DNA of 64,000 bases. Source: JAJPKK01 sp963824905. GTDB taxonomy: Bacteria > Pseudomonadota > Alphaproteobacteria > Rhizobiales > Xanthobacteraceae. The stretch lies in the NCBI GenBank assembly GCA_963824905.1, contig CAWGRH010000020.1, positions 1 to 64,000 on the forward strand, read 5' to 3'. This document shows, piece after piece, positions 37,426-45,950 of the stretch. Below the pieces are notes generated by a model, which did not search any database, was not told where the DNA came from, and saw only the letters and a list, made by a program, of their open reading frames with translations. The stretch's first letter is position 1; each line of letters starts with the position of its first letter. The position numbers and the translations under genes were made by a program.

Positions 37426-38409
37426 ATGATGAACACACCCTCATTTCGCCCACGGCGCGCGCTTCTCGCGACCATCCTGTGCGCGGCGTTCGGCGCGACG
37501 TCGGCGCTGGCGCAGGACAAGGTGAAGGTCGGCGTGTTCCCGGTGAGCTCCTCGCTGCCCTACTTCGTGGCGCTGGAGCGCGGCTTCTTCAAGGAGCAGA
37601 ACATCGCGCCGGAGATGACCCGGCTGATCGGCGGCCCGCCCAACGTCGCGGCGCTGATCACCAACCAGATCGACGTTTCCGCGGTGCTGGTGACCATCGA
37701 GGGCATCAACGCCGATCTCAAGAAGCCCGGCGTCGCCATGTACATCTCGCTCAACAGCCAGAACCGCAGCTACCAGATGGAGCAGTTCGTGGTGCGCAGG
37801 GGCTTTCCGGCGACGAGCCTCAAGGACCTCAAGGGCGCGAAGATCATGTCGGCGCCGGGGCCGGCCAATGTGACCATGGCCAAGGCCGCGCTCGCGGCTG
37901 CCGGCCTCAAGGACGGCGATTACACGATCGACCAGCTCGACATGGGCCAGCACGTCAACGTGATGACGGCGGGCACCTTCGATGCCGGCTACACGCTCGA
38001 GCCCAACGCCTCGACCATGCGCAAGCTGGGCGTCGCCACCACCATCGAGGCGGGCGTCATCGCCCATTACGTGCTCGGCGACCCCGACGCCAACGCCTTC
38101 GTCGCGGGATGCGCGATGTCGAGCGACTTCATCAAGGGACGCCCCGAAGTCGCCAAGCGCTTCGCTGCGGCGTGGGGCAGGGCGATCGATTTCATCAACG
38201 CCAACCCGACGGAGGCGCGCAAGCACCTCGTCAAGAACACCTTCACGCCGGAGGACGTCGCCGACACCGTTCCGATGATCCGCTACTTCATGGCCCGTGA
38301 CCTCACGCCGAAGGACCGCGCGGACTATCAGAAGTTCATCGATTTCTCGGTGACCACGGGCACGCTGCCGGAGAAGGTCGACGTTAACAAGTTCATCCAG
38401 GTGTTCTGA
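37426..38409 (+). CDS. ABC solute-binding protein (NMT1/SsuA-like)
   Basis: A 327-residue periplasmic receptor. It has a signal peptide MMNTPSFRPRRALLATILCA ... SALAQ and a good ribosome site (CAGGAGGCC). The mature domain VKVGVFPVSSSLPYFVALER, GFFKEQNIAPEMTRLIGGPP, LKGAKIMSAPGPANVTMAKA and TFDAGYTLEP shows a periplasmic binding protein type 2 fold. It follows the ring-opening enzyme by 71 bp and precedes a permease. It probably imports the heterocycle or a product (inference). No ATPase is directly adjacent. Confidence 0.88.
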   Translation: MMNTPSFRPRRALLATILCAAFGATSALAQDKVKVGVFPVSSSLPYFVALERGFFKEQNIAPEMTRLIGGPPNVAALITNQIDVSAVLVTIEGINADLKKPGVAMYISLNSQNRSYQMEQFVVRRGFPATSLKDLKGAKIMSAPGPANVTMAKAALAAAGLKDGDYTIDQLDMGQHVNVMTAGTFDAGYTLEPNASTMRKLGVATTIEAGVIAHYVLGDPDANAFVAGCAMSSDFIKGRPEVAKRFAAAWGRAIDFINANPTEARKHLVKNTFTPEDVADTVPMIRYFMARDLTPKDRADYQKFIDFSVTTGTLPEKVDVNKFIQVF

Positions 38410-38436
38410 GGTGGACGGCGCGGCCGCTCTCCTGCA

Positions 38437-38540
38437 GTCATTCCGGGGCGCCGCGCAGCGGCGAACTCGGAATCCAGGCAACGGCCGTTTCAAAAGCATC
38501 TGGATTGCGGGTTCAATGCTGCGCACTGCCCCGGAATGAC
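38437..38540. repeat. Imperfect inverted intergenic repeat
   Basis: Left arm GTCATTCCGGGGCGCCGCGC and right arm (reverse complement) GTCATTCCGGGGCAGTGCGC form a long imperfect hairpin, including TCGGAATCCAGG facing CTGGATTGCGGG. It sits between the binding protein and permease genes. This sort of repeat is widespread in Bradyrhizobium and Rhodopseudomonas genomes (general knowledge). It may act as a transcript stabiliser or attenuator. Confidence 0.7.
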
Positions 38541-38566
38541 GGTGCGGGACGTTCCCGCGGGAGCCC

Positions 38567-39319
38567 ATGAAACGCCTCGAACCCTTCCTGCCGGTGGTGG
38601 GCGTCGTCGGGTTGATCGCGCTGTGGTGGCTCGCGGTCTGGGCCAAGGTCGTCGATCCCGTGCTGTTGCCATCGCCGGCCGATACGTTCCGCGCCATGTG
38701 GAAAGGGTTCGGCGGGCAGCTCGGCCATGATTTTCTCATCACGGTGGAGCGCACCGCGCTTGCGACGCTGATCGCGGCGGTGATCGCGATCCCGCTCGGC
38801 ATCGTGCTCGGTGCATCGCTGCCGGTCTACCGCTCGGTCGAATTCGTCATCGACTTCTTCCGCTCGACGCCGGCGTCGGCGCTGTTCCCGCTGTTCCTGG
38901 TGCTGTTCGGCGTGGGCGACCGCACCAAGATTTCGGTCGCGGCGTTCGGCGCAGCGCTAGTCATCCTGTTCAACGTCGCCTATGGCGTGATGAATGCGCG
39001 CAAGACCCGGCTGCTCGCAGCGAAGGCGATGGGGGCCTCGCGGCTGCATGTCCTCCTCGACGTCATGCTCATGGAATCGCTGCCGCAGACCTTTGTCGGG
39101 CTGCGCAACGGCGTGTCGCTTGCCCTCGTCATCGTGGTGGTGGCGGAGATGTTCATCGGCTCGACCGACGGCCTCGGCCAGCGCGTCTTCGAGGCGCAGC
39201 AATTGTTCGCAATGCCCGACATGTATGCCGCGATCTTCGCCGCCGGAGCGCTGGGCTATGGGCTCAACCTGTTGTTCCTCCTGATCGAGCGGCGGTTCGT
39301 CCACTGGTCGGGCAAGTGA
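38567..39319 (+). CDS. ABC transporter permease (SsuC/TauC type)
   Basis: A 250-residue inner-membrane permease with about six hydrophobic segments, starting MKRLEPFLPVVGVVGLIALW. The EAA loop that contacts the ATPase is AKAMGASRLHVLLDVMLMES with LPQTFVGLRNGVSLAL. The PADTFRAMW motif near the N-terminus is typical. The stop overlaps the amidase start (TGATG). It pairs with the binding protein upstream. The ATPase for this system may be the one at 48207 or 44188 (inference). Confidence 0.9.
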   Translation: MKRLEPFLPVVGVVGLIALWWLAVWAKVVDPVLLPSPADTFRAMWKGFGGQLGHDFLITVERTALATLIAAVIAIPLGIVLGASLPVYRSVEFVIDFFRSTPASALFPLFLVLFGVGDRTKISVAAFGAALVILFNVAYGVMNARKTRLLAAKAMGASRLHVLLDVMLMESLPQTFVGLRNGVSLALVIVVVAEMFIGSTDGLGQRVFEAQQLFAMPDMYAAIFAAGALGYGLNLLFLLIERRFVHWSGK

Positions 39320-40731
39320 TGGCCGACGAGCCGCTGACGCGGAAATCCGCCGTCGAGCTTGCCGCGCTGATGCGTGCGCGGGAGGTGAGCCCAGTCGAGG
39401 TGCTCGATGCGCATCTCGCGGCGATCGCGCGGCTCAATCCGCGCCTCAATGCGATCGTGACGCTTGCCGCCGACGCGGCCCGCGAGACCGCGCGCCGCGC
39501 CGCGGCGAAGATCATGGCATGCGAGCCGACGGGGGCGCTCGAAGGACTACCCTTCGGGGTCAAGGACGTGACGGAGACCGCCGGCATCCGCACCACCTAC
39601 GGATCGCCGCTCCACGCCGACTTCGTTCCGGCCGAAGACGCCGAGGTGGTGCGCCGTCTCAAGGCGGCGGGCGCCATCCTGCTCTGCAAGACCAACACGC
39701 CGGAATTCGCGACCGGTGCCAACACCGTCAACGCGGTGTTCGGCGCGACCCGCAATCCCTGGAATCCGGCGCTGTCGCCGGCGGGGTCATCGGGCGGCTC
39801 GGCGGTTGCTGTCGCGTCGGGGATGCTGCCGCTCGCCCAGGCCACCGATTTCGGCGCCTCGATCCGCATTCCCGCAGCATTCTGCGGCATCGTCGGAATC
39901 CGGCCGACACCAGGGCTCACGCCGAATCATCCGATGCCGCTCGGCTGGGACCCCGGCCAGGTGCATGGCCCGCTCGCCCGCAGCGCCGAGGATGCGGCGT
40001 TGATGCTCGACGCGATGGTCGGACTGAGCCGCCTCTCCCCGATCTCGGTCGCTCCGCCATGGCGCAGCGCGCGCGAGGTCGTGGCCGGCATGAACGACGC
40101 GCGCGGCCTGCGCATCGCCTATGTCTCCGATATCGCCGGCATCGGCGTCGAGAGCGAAATCGATGAGGTGTGCAGGGGCGCCGCGCGAAGCCTGGCAGAC
40201 ACCGGCGCCACGGTCGAGGAGATCGCATTCGACGTGTCCGAAGGGCGCGATCCCTATCAGGTGTGGCGCGGCGCCTGGATGGTCGGGCAGCAGCATGCTC
40301 GTCTCGGCCGGCGCGCCGAATTCGGCGAGAACCTTCGCGGCAGTGTCGAGCACGGGCTCACCGTCACCACGGCCGATCTCGCGGCGGCGGAAGCGGGACG
40401 ACTCGCCGTGTTTCACCGCTTCCGTTCGCTGTTCGAGCGCTTCGATGTTTTGCTCACGCCTGCCGCGCCGGTGAAGCCTTACCCGGTCGAGATGAATTTC
40501 CCGACCGAGGTCGCCGGTCGTGCCCTCGCGAACTACATCGATTGGATTGCGCCGGCCTTTCTCGTCACGCTGGCGAGTTTGCCGGCCGGCAGCGTCCCCG
40601 CAGGCAGGACCTCGGACGGGCTTCCGGTCGGGCTTCAGATCGTCGCGCCACGATTCGAGGAGCCGTTGATCCTCTCGGTCGCGAAGCTCGTGCAGCAGGC
40701 GAACCCGATCGGCTGGCCGCCCTATAGCTGA
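39319..40731 (+). CDS. Amidase-signature hydrolase
   Basis: Amidase-signature enzyme of 470 residues from ATG 39319. The catalytic triad is visible: K82 (GLPFGVKDV), cis-Ser S158 (SPAGSSGGSAVAVASG) and nucleophile S181 (DFGASIRIPAAFCG). DFGAS replaces the commoner DGGGS, but Ser and Arg are kept. C-terminal AGRTSDGLPVGLQIVAPRFE is standard. It is translationally coupled to the permease. In the context of a ring-opening enzyme it could cleave the linear ureide or amide product (as ureidomalonase, biuret or allophanate hydrolases do); the exact substrate is inferred only. Its end overlaps the convergent NmrA gene by 10 bp. Confidence 0.9.
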   Translation: MADEPLTRKSAVELAALMRAREVSPVEVLDAHLAAIARLNPRLNAIVTLAADAARETARRAAAKIMACEPTGALEGLPFGVKDVTETAGIRTTYGSPLHADFVPAEDAEVVRRLKAAGAILLCKTNTPEFATGANTVNAVFGATRNPWNPALSPAGSSGGSAVAVASGMLPLAQATDFGASIRIPAAFCGIVGIRPTPGLTPNHPMPLGWDPGQVHGPLARSAEDAALMLDAMVGLSRLSPISVAPPWRSAREVVAGMNDARGLRIAYVSDIAGIGVESEIDEVCRGAARSLADTGATVEEIAFDVSEGRDPYQVWRGAWMVGQQHARLGRRAEFGENLRGSVEHGLTVTTADLAAAEAGRLAVFHRFRSLFERFDVLLTPAAPVKPYPVEMNFPTEVAGRALANYIDWIAPAFLVTLASLPAGSVPAGRTSDGLPVGLQIVAPRFEEPLILSVAKLVQQANPIGWPPYS

Positions 40732-41589
40732 CCGCCGGCCGGCAAGGTGTCCTCGGCGAACTCGGCAAGCGAGATCGGAGCGATCCCCATGAGCCACGTG
40801 AGAACGTTAGGGTTGCCGACGAGACCGTGGAGGGCATAGCTGCGGAACATGGCGGCCAGAGTCTCGCGTTGATAGTCGCCCATGCCCGCGGCGCGGGCGC
40901 GAAGTCTCCCAGACTTCAACGGTTTCCGTGACAACGCGCACTGGCCGTCCGACGGCGAGACCCAAGACTTCGGCGACCTCGCGCTGAGTCAGTGCGTCGG
41001 TGCCGACCAGTTCATAGGTTGCACCGTGATGGCCGTCCTCTGTAAGGACCCGAGCGGCGGCCTCGGCCACGTCGCGCAGATCGACGAGGCTGATCCGGGT
41101 GTCGGCGGGATAGGGGATGCGATAGATTCCCTCCTCGACGATGGCGCGCGAGCCCGCCAGGATGTTCTGCATGTAGGCGGTCGGCCGGAGAATCGTCATC
41201 GGGAGGCCGGACGTCAGCAGCATCTCCTCGACGAGCAACTTCGCCCAGTGGTGTGGCATCGCTTTGATCTGTGGATGCAGCACCGAGTGATAGACGAAGC
41301 GCGGAACGCTGGCGGCCCTTGCTGCGGCGATTATGGCCGAGGCGTAAGCGACCTCGTGTGGGCTGACGTTCGGGCAGATGTGGTAGATCGCGCGGGCTCC
41401 GTCGGCTGCGGTGGCGAGGACGGCGGCATCTTCAAATGAGCCGACAACGATCTCGCTGGCGCCATGCACGGTGACCTCGTCCGAGTGTTGGGCATCATGA
41501 ATAAGGGCGCGTACGGCGACCTCGCGTTCGGCCAGCGCCGTGATGACCGCCAAGCCGGTCTTTCCGGCCGCTCCGGTGACGAGGATCAT
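40722..41589 (-). pseudogene. NmrA-like NAD(P)-binding protein, +1 frameshift near C-terminus
   Basis: Atypical short-chain dehydrogenase. The start at 41589 overlaps the stop of the molybdenum hydroxylase gene (ATGA). The Rossmann loop is MILVTGAAGKTGLAVITALA. Other motifs are AIYHICPNVSPHEVAYASAI, RFVYHSVLHPQI, HWAKLLVEEMLL (YxxxK replaced by HxxxK) and TILRPTAYMQNIL. Near 40907 an extra A (GAGACTTCG) shifts the frame away from RARAAGMGDYQRETLAAMF and LTWLMGIAPISLAEFAEDTL. Repaired length is about 288 residues. It may be a quinone or NAD(P) sensor or reductase. Confidence 0.8.
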
Positions 41590-43931
41590 CGGGACTCCGT
41601 CGCGAGCTGCCAGAGCCGCGCCGGGCTCAGCGGTATCTCCAGAATCTCGACGCCGAGCGCGCCGAGATCGAGCGCGTCCTCGATTGCCTGCGCGAACAGC
41701 GGACCGACCGGTATCGCGCCGGCCTCGCCGGCTCCCTTGATGCCCAGCGGGTTGAGCGGCGATTTGGTCTCGGTGTGCGCGAGCTCCACGTTCGGCACGT
41801 CGGTCGAGGAGGGCAGCAGATAGTCGGCAAGCGTTGCGTTGAGGAGCTGCCCCTCGCTGTCGAACACGAGCTTCTCGAAAAAGGCGTTGCCGATGCCTTG
41901 CGCGACGCCGCCGTGAATCTGTCCCGCCAGGATCATCGGATTGATCACCGTGCCGCAATCGTGGACCACGACGTATTTGCGGATTTCGACGGCGAGCGTC
42001 TCCGGGTCGACCTCGATGATCATCGCATGGACGCCGCTCGCGGTCGCCCCCGACGCCGGCCCGAAATACTTGGTGGACTCGAGCCCCGGCTCGGCGCCCG
42101 GCCGCACCGCCCCGCGCATCGGGTTCGCCTTCATCGCAAGCTCGCCGAGGCGGACTGATTTGCCGGGCACGCCGGCGATCGAGACTTTGCCGTCGGCGAG
42201 CTCGAGGTCCTCCTCGGCGCATTCGAAATGCTCGGCGGCAAGGCGCAGGATTTTCTCCCGCACCGCCTTGCCGGCCTCGTAGACCGCGGTGCCTGCCACC
42301 ACGGCGCCGCGGCTCGCGAAGGTGCCGGCGCCCCAGTAGAACTGATCGGTGTCGCCGGTGACGACGTCGATGTCGCGTACGTCGACGCCAAGCTGATCGG
42401 CGGCGATCTGTGCAAAGCTCGTGAAGTGGCCCTGGCCCTGGGTGCCGATGCCGGTGGCGAGGCTGACCTTGCCGCTCGCCTGCACGTGGATTTTCGCGCC
42501 CTCATAGGGGCCGATCCCCGTCCCCTCGACATAGCAGGCGATGCCGAGGCCGACGTGGCGGCCTTGCGCCTTCAGGCGCGGCTGCTCGTCTCGGCGGAAC
42601 GCCTCGTAGCCGATGAGGTCGAGCGCCCGTTCGAGGGTCGGCCCGTAATTGCCGCTGTCGTAGGAGATCCGCGCGAAATCCTGGTAGATGATCTCGTTGT
42701 CGTAAGGAAATGCGTCGGGCGGGATGAAATTGCGCCGGCGGATTTCGGCGCGGTCGATCCCGAGCTCGCGCGCCGCGAGATCGAGCAGCCGTTCGATGAC
42801 GAAAACCCCGTGCTGGCGGCCGGCGCCGCGATAGGGGGTGACGATCGGCTTGTTGGTGAAGACGGCGGTGAAAGTGCTGTCGTAGCTCGGCACGACGTAG
42901 GGGCCGAGCAGGGTGCACTGGCTGTTGAGCGGCACCGTGAGGCCATAGGGATCGTAGGCGCCGCCATCGTGCAGAAATACATCCTTGATGCCCAGGATGC
43001 GGCCGTCGCGGTCGAGCGCGATCTCGGCGTCGTGGATCTGGCCGCGCTCATGGGTGGTCGCGACGAAATGCTCGCGCCGGTCCTCGATCCACTTGATCGG
43101 CTGGCCGAGCCGAATCGCTGCCCACGGCAGCAGCACTTCCTCCGGATAGAACAGCATGATCTTGGGGCCGAAGCCGCCGCCGACGAAGGGCGCGATCACC
43201 CGCACCTGGCGTTCGCTCAAGCCCAGCATCCCTGCGAGGCCGCCGCGCAGGAACACCGGCGCCTGGGTGGTGTCCCAGACGGTGAGTTGGTCGGCGCGCG
43301 CATCCCAGTTGGCGACGATGCCGCGGGTCTCGATCGGCGAGGACGCGCCGCGGTCGTAATGGAAACGCCGCCGGATCACATGCACAGCTTTCGCGGCGGC
43401 CTTCGCGTAATCACCCTTGATCTGGCGGACCCGGGCCGCGACGTTGGTTCCGAGGTCGTCATGAACGAGCGATGACCCCGCCGCGAGCGCGGCTTCGAGG
43501 TCGACGACGGCAGGAAGCGGATCGATGTCGACCACGATGTCGGCAAGCGCATCCTCGGCTTCGTGGCGGCTGCGCGCGACGACCATCGCCAGCGGCTCGC
43601 CGACATTGCGCACTTTGTCCTTGGCGAGGGGAACCTGGGTGCGCAGGTTGAAGGTGATGCCGGGAATCGGGGGCGGCGGCACCAGCAGGGGCCCCGGTTT
43701 CCAATAGGCTCCGAGATCCTCCGCGGTGTAGACGGCGATGACGCCATCGCGCCGCCGCGCCGCCTCGACATCGATCCCGCGAATGCGCCCGTGGGCGACG
43801 GCGCTGCGCAGGAAAGCCGCATGCGCGAGGTTCGGCAGCGCGACGTCGTCGACGAACAGCGCGCGACCGCGCAGCAGCCTGGGGTCCTCGTTGCGCTTCG
43901 TCGGAGCGCCGAAATAGCGGGTCGTCATCAT
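41586..43931 (-). CDS. Xanthine dehydrogenase family molybdopterin-binding subunit
   Basis: Large catalytic subunit of a molybdenum hydroxylase, about 781 residues from MMTTRYFGAPTKRNEDPRLL (start 43931; 43964 is also possible). The ADxxY-type domain comes first (RLLRGRALFVDDVALPNLAH). Mo-cofactor motifs are VGGGFGPKIMLFYPEE, YRGAGRQHGVFVIERLLDLA, GTQGQGHFTSFAQIAADQLG and NPLGIKGAGEAGAIPVGP with the likely catalytic Glu (GAGEAG). No 2Fe-2S or FAD subunit gene is next to it, so partners must lie elsewhere. Such enzymes hydroxylate N-heterocycles or aldehydes. It is followed by an NmrA-like gene in the same operon. Confidence 0.92.
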   Translation of the reverse strand: MMTTRYFGAPTKRNEDPRLLRGRALFVDDVALPNLAHAAFLRSAVAHGRIRGIDVEAARRRDGVIAVYTAEDLGAYWKPGPLLVPPPPIPGITFNLRTQVPLAKDKVRNVGEPLAMVVARSRHEAEDALADIVVDIDPLPAVVDLEAALAAGSSLVHDDLGTNVAARVRQIKGDYAKAAAKAVHVIRRRFHYDRGASSPIETRGIVANWDARADQLTVWDTTQAPVFLRGGLAGMLGLSERQVRVIAPFVGGGFGPKIMLFYPEEVLLPWAAIRLGQPIKWIEDRREHFVATTHERGQIHDAEIALDRDGRILGIKDVFLHDGGAYDPYGLTVPLNSQCTLLGPYVVPSYDSTFTAVFTNKPIVTPYRGAGRQHGVFVIERLLDLAARELGIDRAEIRRRNFIPPDAFPYDNEIIYQDFARISYDSGNYGPTLERALDLIGYEAFRRDEQPRLKAQGRHVGLGIACYVEGTGIGPYEGAKIHVQASGKVSLATGIGTQGQGHFTSFAQIAADQLGVDVRDIDVVTGDTDQFYWGAGTFASRGAVVAGTAVYEAGKAVREKILRLAAEHFECAEEDLELADGKVSIAGVPGKSVRLGELAMKANPMRGAVRPGAEPGLESTKYFGPASGATASGVHAMIIEVDPETLAVEIRKYVVVHDCGTVINPMILAGQIHGGVAQGIGNAFFEKLVFDSEGQLLNATLADYLLPSSTDVPNVELAHTETKSPLNPLGIKGAGEAGAIPVGPLFAQAIEDALDLGALGVEILEIPLSPARLWQLATESR

Positions 43932-44187
43932 CCTGATATCGCCCGACCTTCTCGGCGGGCGCAAGCGGGGAATGGGGATCTCGCCCGCGCGCCATGGCCG
44001 GGGTCATCCGAAGGTTGGCACGACGCTCGCGGTTTTGCCCGAACGGCGCGGTTATCAGCCCAATCAAATCTCGGAGCGGAGGGTTGGTCGGCACGCGGCT
44101 TGTATTGTCAACGGCCGGCGCTGCGCCCAAGATGGCCTCTCCAAGGAGAAGACCCGCGCCGAAAGGACTAGTCCGCGCGACCAGGTG

Positions 44188-45019
44188 ATGCACACATCGT
44201 TGGCTTCCGGCACAGAATCAGGGCAATCCGCCGAGCGATCGCCGCTCGCCGTCGATGCCAAAGGCATCTCGCTCACCTTTGCCACGGCCGACGGGGAGGT
44301 GCAGGCGCTCTCCAAGATCGACCTGCAAGATCGCCGCCGGCGAATTCGTGTCGTTGATCGGACCTTCGGGCTGCGGCAAGACCACGCTGCTGCGAGTGAT
44401 CGCCGACCTCGAGCAGCCCACCGCCGGCACGATCGCGGTCAACGGAGTGACCCCCGACGAAGCCCGGCTCAAGCGGCACTATGGTTATGTGTTCCAAGCC
44501 CCCGCGCTCTACCCTTGGCGGACGATCGAGCGCAACGTGATGCTGCCGCTCGAGATCATGGGCTATCCGGCAGCGGAGCGAAAAGCGCGGGCCGCGCGCT
44601 ATCTCTCCCTCGTCAATCTCTCCGGCTTCGAGCGGAAGTTTCCCTGGCAACTCTCCGGCGGCATGCAGCAGCGCGCCTCGATCGCGCGCGCGCTCTCGTT
44701 CGATCCGGCGCTGCTTCTGATGGACGAGCCGTTCGGCGCGCTCGACGAGATCGTGCGCGACCACCTCAATGAGCAGTTGCTGCGACTGTGGAATCAGACC
44801 GGAAAGACGGTGGTGTTCGTCACCCACTCGATCCCCGAGGCGGTCTTCCTCTCGACCAAAATCGTGGTCATGTCGCCGCGGCCGGGTCGCATCATCGACG
44901 TTATCCCATGCGGTTTCCCCCGCGAGCGCACCCTCGAGATTCGCGAAACGCCGGAATTCCTCAAGATCGCCCAGCGGGTGCGCATGGGCCTGCGGTCGGG
45001 GCATTCCTATGACGAGTAG
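44188..45019 (+). pseudogene. ABC transporter ATP-binding protein (SsuB/TauB type), +1 frameshift
   Basis: Nucleotide-binding subunit. The ATG at 44188 gives MHTSLASGTESGQSAERSPL and GISLTFATADGEVQALSKID. At 44325-44328 (ACCTGCAAGA) an extra base shifts the frame; the correct frame continues AAGEFVSLIGPSGCGKTTLL (Walker A). Q-loop is YVFQAPALYPWR, signature LSGGMQQRASIARAL, Walker B ALLLMDEPFGALDE, H-loop VTHSIPEAVFLS. Repaired length is 276 residues. Its stop overlaps the permease gene start by 11 bp. As written, the protein would need an internal start and would lack its first strand. Confidence 0.83.
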
Positions 45020-45950
45020 CGATCTGCCCGTAGCCAGTGACAAAGGGCCAGCCGTCGCACCGCCCCGCTGGCGATCGCCCTCCTGGCTCTCCGATCTTGT
45101 GCCGGTGCTGGTAATCCTGCTGGTGCTCGTCGTCATCTGGTATGTCGCGGCCGTACTGATGAATATGGCTTTGGTGCGCGATGCCTTCGAGCGCGAGGAG
45201 ACCACCTACACGCTCGCCGACCTCATCGGCGGCACGCTGGGAGCCGAGCGACCGCTGGTTCCCGCCCCGCACCAGATCGTCCTGCAGTTCATCGATCTCG
45301 TGTTCGGCTATCCGCCGGACTCGCCGCGCAGCCTCCTCTATCACAGCTGGGTCACGCTCTCGGCGACCTTCGTCGGCTTCCTCATCGGCACTGCGCTCGG
45401 CATCCTGCTTGCAGTGGCGATCGTGCATGTGCGCGTGCTGGAAAAGAGCCTGATGCCCTGGATCATCTGCTCGCAGATGGTGCCGATCCTCGCCGTGGCG
45501 CCGATCATCATCGTGGTGCTCGGCTCCATCGGCCTGCGCGGGCTGCTGCCGAAATCGCTGATCTCGGCCTATCTGTGCTTTTTTCCGGTGGCGATCGGCA
45601 TGGTGAAGGGCCTGACCTCGCCGGACCCGATCCAGCGCGACCTCATGCGCACCTGGTCGGCAACGCCTTTCCAGGTGCTGTGGAAGCTGCGCCTGCCGGC
45701 CTCGGTGCCGTTTCTGTTCGCGAGCCTGAAGGTCGCGGTGACGATTTCGCTCATCGGGGCGATCGTCGCGGAACTGCCGACCGGAGCGCAGGCGGGGATC
45801 GGCGCGCGGCTACTGGCAGGCTCGTACTATGGCCAGACGCTGCAGATATGGGCCGCGCTGTTCGCGGCGGCCATTCTCGCTGCCGTACTGGTCGGGATCA
45901 TCAGCCTCGCCGAGCGGTGGACCGCCAGGTGGATGGGGGCGAAGCCGTGA
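45009..45950 (+). CDS. ABC transporter permease 1
   Basis: A 313-residue inner-membrane permease. Start ATG 45009 (MTSSDLPVASDKGP); first membrane segment LVPVLVILLVLVVIWYVAAV; periplasmic stretch; then the BPD_transp_1 core with EAA loop LMRTWSATPFQVLWKLRLPA and SVPFLFASLKVAVTISLIGA. It lies between the ATPase and a second permease, with overlaps on both sides (11 bp and 4 bp), so the complex is probably heterodimeric in the membrane. Confidence 0.9.
   Translation: MTSSDLPVASDKGPAVAPPRWRSPSWLSDLVPVLVILLVLVVIWYVAAVLMNMALVRDAFEREETTYTLADLIGGTLGAERPLVPAPHQIVLQFIDLVFGYPPDSPRSLLYHSWVTLSATFVGFLIGTALGILLAVAIVHVRVLEKSLMPWIICSQMVPILAVAPIIIVVLGSIGLRGLLPKSLISAYLCFFPVAIGMVKGLTSPDPIQRDLMRTWSATPFQVLWKLRLPASVPFLFASLKVAVTISLIGAIVAELPTGAQAGIGARLLAGSYYGQTLQIWAALFAAAILAAVLVGIISLAERWTARWMGAKP

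Noticed and set aside
37441..38802. Open frame of 453 codons on the minus strand
   Set aside because: Antisense to the ABC receptor gene and the intergenic repeat; no domain or signal.
42228..43475. Open frame of 415 codons on the plus strand
   Set aside because: Antisense to the molybdenum hydroxylase subunit, with no domain and a charged, unstructured composition typical of a shadow frame.
24179..43931. Link between the ModE-like regulator and the molybdenum hydroxylase
   Set aside because: They are nearly 20 kb apart, separated by unrelated genes, and no ModE site was recognised upstream of the hydroxylase.
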